From Acidocella sp. KAb 2-4 (GTDB lineage: Bacteria; Pseudomonadota; Alphaproteobacteria; Acetobacterales; Acetobacteraceae): 64,000 nucleotides of DNA. Made by a program: the position numbers and the translations under genes. The stretch lies in assembly GCF_020567705.1 (NCBI RefSeq), contig NZ_JAJDJU010000010.1, positions 1 through 64,000 of the forward strand, in the 5' to 3' direction. The notes beneath the pieces were generated by a model. That model was not told where the DNA came from. It was given only the letters and a program-made list of their open reading frames with translations, and did not search any database. Below, piece after piece: positions 15,575-24,663 of the stretch (positions are counted from its first letter, which is position 1; every line of letters begins with the position of its first letter).

Positions 15575-16576
15575 TCAACCGGCGACGCGCAGCATGATCT
15601 TGCCGATATGCGCGCTCGTCTCCATTAGCGCATGGGCCGCGGCCACATCCTCCAGAGCGAATACCCGGTCGATCACCGGCGCCACCTTGCCATTAGCCAG
15701 CAGCGGCCAGACCTTCTGCTTCAGCGCGGCGGCGATGGCGCCTTTCTCGGCGGTGCTGCGCGGGCGCATGGTCGAGCCCGTCACCGTCAGCCGCCGCACC
15801 ATGACCAGGCGCAGATCGAACCCGTCGGCCTTCGCCCCCTCCATCACCGCGACCAGCACCAGCCGCCCGCCCTGGGCCAGGCTCTTAAGGTTGCGCGCCG
15901 CATAGGGGCCGCCCACGATATCCAGCACCACATCGACGCCGCGTTTATCCGTGATCGCGGCGATCACCTCGGCGAAATCCTGGCGCTTGTAATTGATGGC
16001 GGTGGCGCCATAGCGCTCGATCACCGCGCATTTCTCGTCCGACCCGGCGGTGGCGAACACCCGGCAGCCCTGCGCGCGGGCGAGCTGGATCGCGGTGAGC
16101 CCGATGCCCGAGGTGCCGCCATGCACCAGCACGCTCTCGCCCGGCTTCAGCCCGGCGATGTCGAACAGATTGGCCCAGACGGTGAAGAAATTCTCGGGCA
16201 GCGCGGCGGCGCGGATGGCGTCATACTCATCCGGCCAGGGTAGGCATTGCGCCGCGGGCACCGCCACATATTCCGCGTAGCCGCCACCATTGCACAGCGC
16301 GGTCACCCGGTGCCCGGGGTAGAAGCCGCTCGCCATGGCGCCCAGCGCCGCCACTTCGCCCGCCACTTCCAGGCCCAGGATCGGGCTGGCGCCGGGCGGG
16401 GGTGGGTATAACCCCTTGCGCTGCTGCACATCCGGCCGGTTGACCCCGGCGGCCATCACCCGAATCAACACCTCGTCATCGCGGGGGACGGGCAGGGGGC
16501 CGGTCTCCACCCGCATCACCTCCGGCCCGCCGGGGGTGGGGACATTCACATAGCGCATCGTGTCTGGCAGCTTCAT
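15575..16576 (-). CDS. NAD(P)H:quinone oxidoreductase, zinc-free MDR (PIG3-like)
   Basis: A 333-residue medium-chain dehydrogenase/reductase lacking the zinc ligands, related to zeta-crystallin/PIG3 quinone oxidoreductases. It shows the N-terminal GroES-like part with AAGVNRPDVQQRKGLYPPPPG, then the nucleotide-binding loop LVHGGTSGIGLTAIQLA, and KVAPVIDRVFALEDVAAAHALM near the end. It would reduce quinones with NADPH in the cytosol. The ATG at 16576 follows GGAG; the Met at 16558 is the other candidate. Long open frame further upstream is antisense to the divergent binding-protein gene and is ignored. Confidence 0.85.
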   Translation of the reverse strand: MKLPDTMRYVNVPTPGGPEVMRVETGPLPVPRDDEVLIRVMAAGVNRPDVQQRKGLYPPPPGASPILGLEVAGEVAALGAMASGFYPGHRVTALCNGGGYAEYVAVPAAQCLPWPDEYDAIRAAALPENFFTVWANLFDIAGLKPGESVLVHGGTSGIGLTAIQLARAQGCRVFATAGSDEKCAVIERYGATAINYKRQDFAEVIAAITDKRGVDVVLDIVGGPYAARNLKSLAQGGRLVLVAVMEGAKADGFDLRLVMVRRLTVTGSTMRPRSTAEKGAIAAALKQKVWPLLANGKVAPVIDRVFALEDVAAAHALMETSAHIGKIMLRVAG

Positions 16577-16652
16577 GCGCCAAGAACTCCGCCCTTCGCG
16601 CGGTGCCGTCAACCCTTGCTCCCGCCGGGCGCAGATGCGAGTTAGGCGGCGC

Positions 16653-17798
16653 ATGTCTCTTTCCCGCCGCCTCATGCTGGGCTTCGCCGGTGCCTGCGCC
16701 CTCGCGCCGCGGGCGGGTGCGGCCACGGTTGCGCTGCCCTCGCCCGCCGCGCCCGCCGCCGGGGCGGTGCTGCCGCTATCGGGCACCGCGTCGCTGCTCG
16801 GCGACGAGGTGTTGCGCGGCATCATGCTGGCGGCGGAGGCGGTGAACCAGTCGGGCGGCATCGCCGGCAAGCCGGTATCGGTGCTGCCGGTCGATACCCC
16901 TGATCCCGCCCAGGCCGCCCAGGCTGTCAGCGGGCTAGTCTCCGGCGCCCATGCCAACCTCATTCTCGGCAGTGGGATCTCCTCGCTCTCCTTCGCCGCG
17001 ACCGCCGCGGCCGAGCTGGCGCAGATACCTTTTATAGAGCTGACCGCCCTGGCCGACGGTATCCTCACCCGAGGCTTCAAATACACGCTCCGCACCGGGC
17101 CGAGCGCCGCCATGGTCGGCCAGCTCGCGGCGGCCACCATCCAGTCCCGCTTCGCCGGGCGCCGCCTGGGCGTGCTCTACAATACCAGCGCCGCCGCCAG
17201 CGCCATCGCCACGGCGGTGCTGGCCGCGCTGGCGGCGGCCAAGCTGCCGGTCGCGCTGGCCGTGAGCTACCCGGAGGATGTCGCCGACCTGTATGACCAG
17301 GCGGGGATGCTGATGCGCGCCAAGGTGGATGTGCTGCTGCACGCCGCCGGCCTCGACGACGTGCTCGGCCTCGCCTTGGCGGCGCAAGCGCAGGGCTGGC
17401 GGCCCGGCGCGCTGCTCGGCTGCGGCGGCGGCTACCAGCTGCGCGAGGTCCAGGCCGCGCTCGGCCCCGCCACCCTGGGCGGATTCGTGATCGGCGCGCC
17501 CTTTTACCCCGCCTCGGCCGCGCCGGTGCAGGCCGCCTATCTCGCCAAATTCGGCATCCCGCCGCGCTCGGCCGACAGCCTCACCGCCTATGCCGGGGCC
17601 CGGCTGGTGTTCGGCGCGCTCAACCAGGCCGGGGGCGATTCCGGCAAGCTGCTCGCCACCCTGCGCGCCACCAAGCTGCCGCGCGGCGCGCTGAGCAACG
17701 GCTTCGGCGTCAATTTCGACCTCAGCGGCCAGAACCAGGGCAGTTTCGTCGAACTCCAGCAATGGCGCGATGGCGGGCTGGTGCCGGCGGGGGCCTGA
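16653..17798 (+). CDS. Periplasmic ABC transporter substrate-binding protein (Leu/Ile/Val type)
   Basis: A 381-residue type I periplasmic binding protein. The start MSLSRRLMLGFAGACALAPRAGA looks like a signal peptide with a twin-Arg-like SRRLML. The fold is recognisable from VLPLSGTASLLGDEVLRGIM, LAAEAVNQSGGIAGKPV, ILGSGISSLSFAATAAAELA and DSLTAYAGARLVFGAL, as in branched-chain amino acid binding proteins. No permease or ATPase gene lies nearby, so it either works with a transporter elsewhere or has another sensing role. Ligand unknown. It is divergent from the quinone oxidoreductase across 76 bp. Confidence 0.75.
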   Translation: MSLSRRLMLGFAGACALAPRAGAATVALPSPAAPAAGAVLPLSGTASLLGDEVLRGIMLAAEAVNQSGGIAGKPVSVLPVDTPDPAQAAQAVSGLVSGAHANLILGSGISSLSFAATAAAELAQIPFIELTALADGILTRGFKYTLRTGPSAAMVGQLAAATIQSRFAGRRLGVLYNTSAAASAIATAVLAALAAAKLPVALAVSYPEDVADLYDQAGMLMRAKVDVLLHAAGLDDVLGLALAAQAQGWRPGALLGCGGGYQLREVQAALGPATLGGFVIGAPFYPASAAPVQAAYLAKFGIPPRSADSLTAYAGARLVFGALNQAGGDSGKLLATLRATKLPRGALSNGFGVNFDLSGQNQGSFVELQQWRDGGLVPAGA

Positions 17799-17938
17799 TT
17801 GGCCGCGCCCGCGCCCCGCTTTTTGCTGCATTGCAATAAATTCGCGGTAAACTTGATCTTGCGGGGGGCGCCTTATATCACTTGTATCTAGACAAAGGCT
17901 GATCGCACGGCCTGGATGAGCAGCGGGACACAAGAAAA

Positions 17939-18838
17939 ATGCAGCGGAGAATTGTATCGGCCTTGGGTGTAGCGTGTGTGATGCTCCTGTGCGGGCATGT
18001 CGCACTGGCCCAGACGGCGTCGGCGGATCCCCTGGCCGCGGCGAATAGCTATGTCAACGCGCCGTTCGACTGGCAGATGTGGCTGCCCAAGGCTGGCAGC
18101 CCGATGGAGGCCAGGATCGACTGGCTGATGCAGTATGTGCTGTGGATCATGGCCGGGGTGGTCGGGTTCGTCGGCCTGCTGATGCTGTTTGTCATCATCC
18201 GTTTCCGCGCCAACCGGAACCCCAAGCCCAGCCAAGTGACGCATAACACGCTGATCGAGGTGGTCTGGATCGTCGTCCCGGTGCTGATCCTCGCCGTGAT
18301 CATCGTGCCCTCGATCAACCTGATCTATTACCAGGCCGATGACAGCAACCCGTATCTCACCGTCACCGTCACCGGGCATCAGTGGTACTGGGAATATAAC
18401 TACAACTCGGTTCCCGGGCTCGATTATACGAGCTACATGATCCCAGATGACCAGATCCAACCCGGCGAGCTGCGCCGCCTCTCGGTCGATCACCCGCTGG
18501 TGCTGCCGGTGGGTGAGAAGGTCAAATTCGTGATCACCTCGGGCGACGTGCTGCACGGGTTCTATCTGCCCTCGCTCGGGGTGCAGAAATACGCCATCCC
18601 CGGCACCACCCTTACGAGTTGGACGATCATCGACAAGCCCGGCACCTATTACGGCCAGTGCAACCAGATCTGCGGCCTCAACCACGACGCCATGCCGATC
18701 GAGATCAAGGCCGTGCCCCTGGCCGATTACATCGCCTGGACCAAGACGGCCCTGGCTACCTACACCGACAACACCGTGCCCGCCACGCCGTTGTCCTCCC
18801 CCATGCCCCGCAACCAGTTGGCCGACGCCACGCGCTGA
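17939..18838 (+). CDS. ctaC: Cytochrome c oxidase subunit II
   Basis: A 299-residue subunit that accepts electrons from cytochrome c through the binuclear CuA centre. A signal peptide (cleavage near AQTAS) precedes two transmembrane helices (about residues 65-90 and 105-130). The cupredoxin domain contains GHQWYWEY and the CuA ligands in YGQCNQICGLNHDAMPIEI (Cys241, Cys245, His249, Met252), with the upstream His in DVLHGFYLPSLG. No C-terminal cytochrome c domain is present, so this is an aa3-type, not caa3-type, enzyme. First gene of the oxidase operon, followed by ctaD after 12 nt. Confidence 0.97.
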   Translation: MQRRIVSALGVACVMLLCGHVALAQTASADPLAAANSYVNAPFDWQMWLPKAGSPMEARIDWLMQYVLWIMAGVVGFVGLLMLFVIIRFRANRNPKPSQVTHNTLIEVVWIVVPVLILAVIIVPSINLIYYQADDSNPYLTVTVTGHQWYWEYNYNSVPGLDYTSYMIPDDQIQPGELRRLSVDHPLVLPVGEKVKFVITSGDVLHGFYLPSLGVQKYAIPGTTLTSWTIIDKPGTYYGQCNQICGLNHDAMPIEIKAVPLADYIAWTKTALATYTDNTVPATPLSSPMPRNQLADATR

Positions 18839-18850
18839 GGAGCCTGCCTG

Positions 18851-20449
18851 ATGTCCACCACCACGCATGACCACGCCCACGACGCCCATGGGCACCACAA
18901 GCCGAGCTTCGTCAGCCGCTGGCTGATGAGCACCAACCACAAGGATATCGGCACGCTCTACATCACCGCCGCGTTTATCGGCGCGATGGTCGGCGGCGTG
19001 CTGTCGATGATCATGCGGTTACAGTTGATGTACCCGCATAACGACATCATCACCAACGGCAATACGTGGAATGCGATCATCACCGCGCATGGTCTGATCA
19101 TGATCTTCTGGTTCGTGATGCCGGCGCTCATCGGCGGGCTGGGCAACTGGTTCGTGCCGATCATGATCGGCGCGCCGGACATGGCCTTCCCGCGCCTCAA
19201 CAATATGAGCTTCTGGTTCCTGGTCGCGGGCTTCGTGTTCGTGATGCTCGGTTTGTTTCTGGGTAATGGAACCGGGGCGGGGTGGACGCTTTATCCCCCG
19301 CTCGACAATGCGCAGTACTCCCCCGGCGTCGCCACCGATTTCTCGCTGTTCTCCATCCATCTGGTCGGTATTTCGTCGCTGCTGGGCGCGATCAACTTCA
19401 TTGCCACCATCCTGAACATGCGCGCGCCGGGCATGACCATGCACAAGATGCCGCTGTTCTGCTGGTCCATCCTGGTCACCGCCTTCCTGCTGGTGCTGGC
19501 CATTCCGGTGCTGGCCGGCGCGGTGACCATGCTGATCATGGACCGCAATTTCGGCACCTCGTTCTTCGAGCCGGCCGGCGGCGGCGACCCGGTGCTGTTC
19601 CAGCATTTGTTCTGGTTCTTCGGCCATCCGGAAGTCTACATCATGATCCTGCCGGCCTTCGGCATTATCAGCCATGTGGTCTCCACCTTTTCCAAGAAGC
19701 CGATTTTCGGCTATCTCGGCATGGCCTACGCGATGGTCATCATCGGCTTCGTCGGCTTCGTCGTGTGGGCGCACCACATGTTCGTCTCCGCCATCAGCAC
19801 CGATTCCAAGGTGTATTTCGAGGTCGCGACCCTGGTCATCGCCGTACCCACCGGCATCAAGGTGTTCTCCTGGATCGCCACGATGTGGGGCGGCTCCATC
19901 GAGTTCAAGACACCGATGCTCTGGGCCGTGGGCTTTATCTTCCTGTTCGTCATCGGCGGCGCCACCGGCATCGTGCTGGCCAATGCCAGCCTCGATCAGG
20001 AGCTGCATAACGACTACTTCCTGATCGCGCATTTCCACTACGTGCTGTCGATGGGCGCGGCCTTCGCCATCTTCGCCGGGTTCTATTACTGGATCGGCAA
20101 GATGGCCGGGCACCAATACCCCGAATTCTGGGGCAAGGTGCATTTCTGGACCTTCTTCATCGGCGTCAACCTGACCTTCTTCCCGATGCATTTCCTCGGG
20201 CTGGCGGGCATGCCGCGCCGCTATCCGGATTACGCCGACGCCTTCGCCGGGTGGAACTATGTCTCCTCGGTCGGCGCCATCATCTCCGGCCTGTCCACGC
20301 TGGTGTTCTTCTACGTGCTGTATTCGGTCTTCACCTCCAAGGAGAAGCTGGCCGATAACTACTGGGGCGAGGGCGCGACCACCCTGGAATGGGCCGTTCC
20401 CAGCCCGGCGCCGCATCACACGTTTGAAGACGTGCCGGTGATCCGCTGA
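18851..20449 (+). CDS. ctaD: Cytochrome c oxidase subunit I
   Basis: The 532-residue catalytic subunit with twelve transmembrane helices holding heme a, heme a3 and CuB. Visible landmarks are [14 protein letters not shown], the heme-ligand His in [27 protein letters not shown] (CuB His and the crosslinked Tyr), WAHHMFVSA (two CuB His), and [17 protein letters not shown] with the heme a and a3 His residues. The His-rich N-terminus ([16 protein letters not shown]) is unusual in its density and could bind metal. GAGGAG precedes the ATG. Proton pumping in the inner membrane is expected for this A-type oxidase. Confidence 0.98.
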   Translation: MSTTTHDHAHDAHGHHKPSFVSRWLMSTNHKDIGTLYITAAFIGAMVGGVLSMIMRLQLMYPHNDIITNGNTWNAIITAHGLIMIFWFVMPALIGGLGNWFVPIMIGAPDMAFPRLNNMSFWFLVAGFVFVMLGLFLGNGTGAGWTLYPPLDNAQYSPGVATDFSLFSIHLVGISSLLGAINFIATILNMRAPGMTMHKMPLFCWSILVTAFLLVLAIPVLAGAVTMLIMDRNFGTSFFEPAGGGDPVLFQHLFWFFGHPEVYIMILPAFGIISHVVSTFSKKPIFGYLGMAYAMVIIGFVGFVVWAHHMFVSAISTDSKVYFEVATLVIAVPTGIKVFSWIATMWGGSIEFKTPMLWAVGFIFLFVIGGATGIVLANASLDQELHNDYFLIAHFHYVLSMGAAFAIFAGFYYWIGKMAGHQYPEFWGKVHFWTFFIGVNLTFFPMHFLGLAGMPRRYPDYADAFAGWNYVSSVGAIISGLSTLVFFYVLYSVFTSKEKLADNYWGEGATTLEWAVPSPAPHHTFEDVPVIR

Positions 20450-20454
20450 CGACC

Positions 20455-21372
20455 ATGGCCACCGACCACGCCACCTTCACGCCGCATCTGGGCGCCGAGC
20501 CGGGCGATTGGCTCGCGCTGCTCAAACCGCGCGTGATCAGCCTGGTGGTGTTCACCGGGGCGATCGGGCTGTTCGTCGCGCCGGGGCATATCAACCCGGT
20601 GCTGGCGGCGGTGGCGATCTTCTGCATCGCGCTGGGGGCGGGGGCCGCGGGCGCGATCAACATGTGGTATGACCGTGACATCGACGCGATGATGCGCCGC
20701 ACCACCGACCGGCCGATTCCGGCCGGACGCATCGAGGCCAGCGGCGCGTTGGGCTACGGCATCGTGCTGTCGGTGATTTCGGTGCTGCTGATGGCGATGG
20801 CCACCAACCTCGTCGCCGCCGCGGTGCTGGCCTTTTCGATTTTCTATTATGCGGTGATCTACACGATGTGGCTGAAGCGCCGCACGCCGCAGAACATCGT
20901 GATCGGCGGCGGTGCCGGGGCGTTTCCGCCGGTCATCGGCTGGGCCGCGGTTACCGGCCATGTCGGGCTGCTGCCCGTGCTGCTGTTCACCATCGTCTTT
21001 TTCTGGACCCCGCCGCATTTCTGGTCGCTCGCCCTCTACGCCGCGGGCGATTACGAAAAGGCGGGCATCCCGATGCTGCCGGTGGTCAAGGGCGCGCGCC
21101 ACACCCGGCTCAACGTGCTGGTCTATTCCCTGCTGCTGGTCCCGCTCACCGTCTCGCCCTGGGTGCTCGGCCTCACCGGCCGGTTTTATGGCGGCGCGGC
21201 GCTCATCAGCAGCCTGGTCTTCGTGTATTTCTGCTGGGGCGTCTATGCAGACCAGCAAGATGCCGAGGGCAACAGCCTGACCAAGGACAAACCAGCCCGG
21301 GCCGCCTTCAAATTCTCCATCCTCTATTTGTTCGTCCTGTTCCTCGCCTGCGCGGTTGACAGGCTGATCTGA
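20455..21372 (+). CDS. ctaB: Protoheme IX farnesyltransferase (heme O synthase)
   Basis: A 305-residue UbiA-family prenyltransferase that adds farnesyl to heme B to make heme O, the precursor of heme A for subunit I. It shows the polyprenyl-diphosphate binding motif NMWYDRDIDAMMRRTTDRPIP, then the second Asp-containing loop, FWTPPHFWSLALY, and nine predicted membrane helices. It starts 5 nt after ctaD, as in many alphaproteobacterial oxidase operons. The downstream heme A synthase gene is not in this window. Confidence 0.96.
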   Translation: MATDHATFTPHLGAEPGDWLALLKPRVISLVVFTGAIGLFVAPGHINPVLAAVAIFCIALGAGAAGAINMWYDRDIDAMMRRTTDRPIPAGRIEASGALGYGIVLSVISVLLMAMATNLVAAAVLAFSIFYYAVIYTMWLKRRTPQNIVIGGGAGAFPPVIGWAAVTGHVGLLPVLLFTIVFFWTPPHFWSLALYAAGDYEKAGIPMLPVVKGARHTRLNVLVYSLLLVPLTVSPWVLGLTGRFYGGAALISSLVFVYFCWGVYADQQDAEGNSLTKDKPARAAFKFSILYLFVLFLACAVDRLI

Positions 21373-21373
21373 C

Positions 21374-21580
21374 ATGGCGCCCATGAATTCCACCAACGAG
21401 ACCGACCGTATGCCCCGCGCCGAGATGGGCAAGCCGGACTGGACCCAGGAACAGCGCGACGAATTCATGCGCCGCCGGCGTGGGCGCAACTACCTGCTGC
21501 TCGCGGCGCTGGCGGCGTTTTGCCTGATGGTTTACGGCATCGCCATGGTGAAGCTGCATGAATACGGCCAGATGTGGTGA
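21374..21580 (+). CDS. Small single-span membrane protein of the oxidase operon (CoxF-like)
   Basis: A 68-residue protein: a charged N-terminus (KPDWTQEQRDEFMRRRRGRN) followed by one transmembrane helix (YLLLAALAAFCLMVYGIAMV) and a short tail. Size, position between ctaB and ctaE, and the positively charged run before the helix resemble the small CoxF-type proteins of alphaproteobacterial oxidase operons. Its role is not established; assembly or stabilisation of the oxidase is a guess. The ATG lies 1 nt after the ctaB stop. Note that the CuB chaperone gene cox11/ctaG usually placed here is absent. Confidence 0.65.
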   Translation: MAPMNSTNETDRMPRAEMGKPDWTQEQRDEFMRRRRGRNYLLLAALAAFCLMVYGIAMVKLHEYGQMW

Positions 21581-21622
21581 GCATCCGGGCCTGATAACGA
21601 GACAGAACACGAGGGGAAGTCA

Positions 21623-22474
21623 ATGAGCGGAACGATCCACACGGCCACCGACCAGATCAAATCGACCGTCCCGCATCCATACCATCTGGTCGAGCCCAGC
21701 CTCTGGCCGCTATTCGGCGCCGCTTCGGCGATGATCACCTTCACCGGCGTCATCCTCGCGGCGCATTTCCATATCTTCTATGTGCTGGCCCTCGGCCTGC
21801 TTTGCGTCGGGACCACCATGTTTGTCTGGTGGCGCGATGTCATCGCCGAATCCCGCATCCCCGGCCTGCACAAGCTCATCACCCAGGTTGGCCTGCGCTA
21901 TGGCATGGCGCTGTTCATCTCCTCTGAGGTGATGTTCTTCGTCTCCTTCTTCTGGAACTATTTCAACTACTTCTTCTATCCCGAGAAGATGGGCACGGCC
22001 TTCGCCCCGGTCTGGCCGCCGATGGGCGTCACCACCATCGACCCCTTCGCCATCCCGCTGTTCAACACCATGACGCTGCTGCTCTCCGGCACCACCATCA
22101 CCTGGGCGCATCATTCGCTGCTGGAGGGTGACCGCAAGAATCTGGTGCGTGGCCTGGGGGTGACGATCCTGCTCGGCCTGATGTTCCTGTGCGGGCAGGC
22201 CTGGGAATACACGCATTCGCCCTTCCCGTTCTATCACGGCGGCATCTATGCCTCGTCCTTCTTCATCGCCACCGGCTTCCACGGGCTGCATGTGATCATC
22301 GGCACCATCTTCCTCATTGTCTGCTTCTTCCGCGCCCGCGCCGGGCAATTCACGCCGGAGCGCCATTTCGGGTTCGAGGCCGCGGCCTGGTACTGGCACT
22401 TCGTGGACGTGGTGTGGCTGTTCCTGTTCGTCTGCATCTATTATCTCGGCCGTAGCGCCATCGTCGCGGGCTGA
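21623..22474 (+). CDS. ctaE: Cytochrome c oxidase subunit III
   Basis: A 283-residue subunit with seven predicted transmembrane helices. Family hallmarks are HPYHLVEPSLWPL near the N-terminus, WWRDVIAES, GMALFISSEVMFFVSFFWNYF, and FFIATGFHGLHVIIGTIFL, with the C-terminal AAAWYWHFVDVVWLFLFVCIYY. It stabilises subunit I and supports sustained proton pumping. GAGGGGAAG lies before the ATG. It follows the small membrane gene after 42 bp and precedes the SURF1 gene by 18 bp. Confidence 0.97.
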   Translation: MSGTIHTATDQIKSTVPHPYHLVEPSLWPLFGAASAMITFTGVILAAHFHIFYVLALGLLCVGTTMFVWWRDVIAESRIPGLHKLITQVGLRYGMALFISSEVMFFVSFFWNYFNYFFYPEKMGTAFAPVWPPMGVTTIDPFAIPLFNTMTLLLSGTTITWAHHSLLEGDRKNLVRGLGVTILLGLMFLCGQAWEYTHSPFPFYHGGIYASSFFIATGFHGLHVIIGTIFLIVCFFRARAGQFTPERHFGFEAAAWYWHFVDVVWLFLFVCIYYLGRSAIVAG

Positions 22475-22492
22475 GCCTCTGATCACAGCGTC

Positions 22493-23194
22493 ATGACCAA
22501 TACCGGCCGCTGGCGCCGGGTGCTCGGGCCGGGCATCGCGGCGCTCGTCGTGTTTTGCCTACTCATCGCGCTCGGCGTCTGGCAGTTGCACCGGCTGAAG
22601 TGGAAAGAGGGTATCATCGCGCAAATCCGCGCCGCGCAGATCGCCCCGCCGGTGCCGTTGCCCGCCAGCCCCACGCCGTATCAAAAAGTATGGATCACCG
22701 GCACCTGGCTGCCCGGTAAGGCGGCGCTCTATGGCGATGAGGTGCATGATTCGCCCACCGGCCCGGTGTCCGGCGGCGAGTTGATCATGGCCCTGCAGCG
22801 GCCGCAGGGGCAGGTGGTGCTGGTCGATCTCGGCTGGGTGCCGCAGCAAAGCCCGGCGCCGCTCACCAATCTGGCGCCCGAGGCCATCGGCTATGTGCAT
22901 GCGCCCATGCACCCCAACTGGTTTTCGGGCAAAGACGACCCCGCCCATAACCTCTATTACACGCTGGACCCGGCGAGGATTGCCGCCGGGCTGGGGCTGC
23001 GAAACGTCGCGCCCTACATGCTCATCGCCATGGGGCCATTGCCGCCGCCGGGCAGCGCCGCCCCGCAACCGGCGCAGAACCTCCCCACGCCGCCGAATAA
23101 CCATTATGAATACGCGCTCACCTGGTTCGGCTTCGCCGGCGTCCTGGTGTTCGAGTTCATCTTCTTCGCGCGAAAGAGATTACAGCAGCCATGA
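22493..23194 (+). CDS. SURF1 family oxidase assembly protein
   Basis: A 233-residue inner-membrane assembly factor with two transmembrane helices, one at each end (about residues 14-32 and 208-226), framing a periplasmic domain. The conserved features are LGVWQLHRLKWKE after the first helix, the VLVDLGWVP segment and NNHYEYALTWFGFAGVLV at the second. SURF1 helps place heme A in subunit I. It ends the oxidase operon proper and overlaps the peptidase start by ATGA. Confidence 0.92.
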   Translation: MTNTGRWRRVLGPGIAALVVFCLLIALGVWQLHRLKWKEGIIAQIRAAQIAPPVPLPASPTPYQKVWITGTWLPGKAALYGDEVHDSPTGPVSGGELIMALQRPQGQVVLVDLGWVPQQSPAPLTNLAPEAIGYVHAPMHPNWFSGKDDPAHNLYYTLDPARIAAGLGLRNVAPYMLIAMGPLPPPGSAAPQPAQNLPTPPNNHYEYALTWFGFAGVLVFEFIFFARKRLQQP

Positions 23195-24663
23195 CCACCG
23201 CTTATGAGCGCCTGGAGCAGAAATTCGCCCGCATCGCCGTGTTGAACGAGGCTTCGGCCATGCTGAGCTGGGATGCGGCGGCGATGATGCCCGATGGCGG
23301 GGGCGAGGCGCGCGGCGAGCAATTGGCCACCCTGGCGGGGCTGGCGCATGACATTCTCTGCGCCGAGGAGATCGGTGAGGATCTGGACGCCGCCGCCCCG
23401 GAAACCGATTGGCAGGAGGCCAATGTCGCGCTGATGCGCGACTCCTATATCCGCGCCACCGCCCTGCCGCGCGATTTGGTGGAAGCCAGCGTGCGCGCCG
23501 CCCGCGCCTGCGAGACAATCTGGCGCGCCGCCCGCGCGCGCGGCGATTTCGCCGCCGTCGCGACCGCCTTGGCCGAAATCATCAGCCTTACGCGCGAATC
23601 CGCGCAGATCCTCGGCCAGGCGCTCGGCCTTTCGCCCTATGATGCGCTGATGAGCCAGTATCAGCGCGGCATTACCGCCGCCGATGCGAGCGCCATCTTC
23701 GCGCGCTACGAAACCTTCCTGCGCGACGCTCTGCCCCGCGCCGAGGCGCTGCAAGCTGCCCACCCGCGGGAGGCGCTGCCCCCCGGCCCCTATCCCGAGG
23801 CCGTGCAGGAGGCGCTGGCCCGGCAACTCGCCGCCGCCGCCGGGTTGAATTTCACCGCTGCCCGGCTGGACCGCTCCGCGCATCCCTTTTGCGGCGGCAC
23901 GCCCACCGATATCCGCATCACCACCCGCTATGACGAAGCCGATTTCGCCTCGGCCCTCACCGGCGTGCTGCACGAGACCGGCCATGCGCTATATGAACAG
24001 AACCTCCCCGCCGCCTTCCGCCGGCAGCCGGTGGGCGAGGCCGCGGGCATGGCGGTGCATGAAAGCCAATCGCTGATTATCGAGATGCAGGCGGTGCGGT
24101 CCGACGCCTTCCTCTCGCACCTCGCCCCCATCCTCACCACCGCCTTTGGCAAACCCGTCACCGTGCCCGCGCTCAAGCACAGGCTGCGCCGGGTGGCGCG
24201 CAGCTTCATCCGCGTCGAGGCCGACGAGTTGACCTACCCGGCCCATGTGCTGCTGCGCTTCCGGCTGGAGCAGGCGCTGCTGCGCGGCGATCTCGCCGTG
24301 GCCGACCTGCCCGGCGCCTGGAACGAGGGCTTCACCGCCCTGCTCGGCATCACCCCGCCCGACGATGCGCAAGGCTGCCTGCAGGACATCCACTGGTATG
24401 ACGGCGCGATTGGCTATTTCCCCTCCTACACGCTGGGCGCGATGGCGGCGGCGCAGCTGATGGCGGCGGCGCGCAAGGCGCTGCCCGAGCTGGACGCCCA
24501 GCTCGCGCGGGGCGATGTCTCGCCGCTCATCGGCTGGCTGGCCACGCATGTGCATGCGCTGGGCGCCAGCCTCGGCTTCAACGAGATCCTCACCGCCGCC
24601 ACCGGCGAACCGCTCAACCCCGCGCATTTCGAGGCGCATCTGGCCGCGCGTTATCTCACCTGA
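23191..24663 (+). CDS. M32-family metallocarboxypeptidase
   Basis: A 490-residue cytosolic zinc carboxypeptidase of the Taq/M32 family. The zinc-binding motif HETGH in VLHETGHALYEQNLP lies near residue 262, followed by the catalytic-region sequence VHESQSLIIEMQA. Upstream HPFCGGTPTDIRITTRYDE is another M32 signature, and YFPSYTLGAMAAAQL is near the C-terminus. The ATG overlaps the SURF1 stop by 4 nt, so translation may be coupled, although a functional link to the oxidase is not evident. Its 3' end overlaps the convergent flavoprotein gene by 13 nt. Confidence 0.93.
   Translation: MTTAYERLEQKFARIAVLNEASAMLSWDAAAMMPDGGGEARGEQLATLAGLAHDILCAEEIGEDLDAAAPETDWQEANVALMRDSYIRATALPRDLVEASVRAARACETIWRAARARGDFAAVATALAEIISLTRESAQILGQALGLSPYDALMSQYQRGITAADASAIFARYETFLRDALPRAEALQAAHPREALPPGPYPEAVQEALARQLAAAAGLNFTAARLDRSAHPFCGGTPTDIRITTRYDEADFASALTGVLHETGHALYEQNLPAAFRRQPVGEAAGMAVHESQSLIIEMQAVRSDAFLSHLAPILTTAFGKPVTVPALKHRLRRVARSFIRVEADELTYPAHVLLRFRLEQALLRGDLAVADLPGAWNEGFTALLGITPPDDAQGCLQDIHWYDGAIGYFPSYTLGAMAAAQLMAAARKALPELDAQLARGDVSPLIGWLATHVHALGASLGFNEILTAATGEPLNPAHFEAHLAARYLT

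Noticed and set aside
17840-17870. FNR box before ctaC
   Set aside because: Only a TTGATC half is present; the second half does not match.
19019-20419. 466-codon minus-strand frame over ctaD
   Set aside because: Antisense shadow of a highly conserved oxidase gene; the product is His/Asp/Glu-rich with no recognisable fold.
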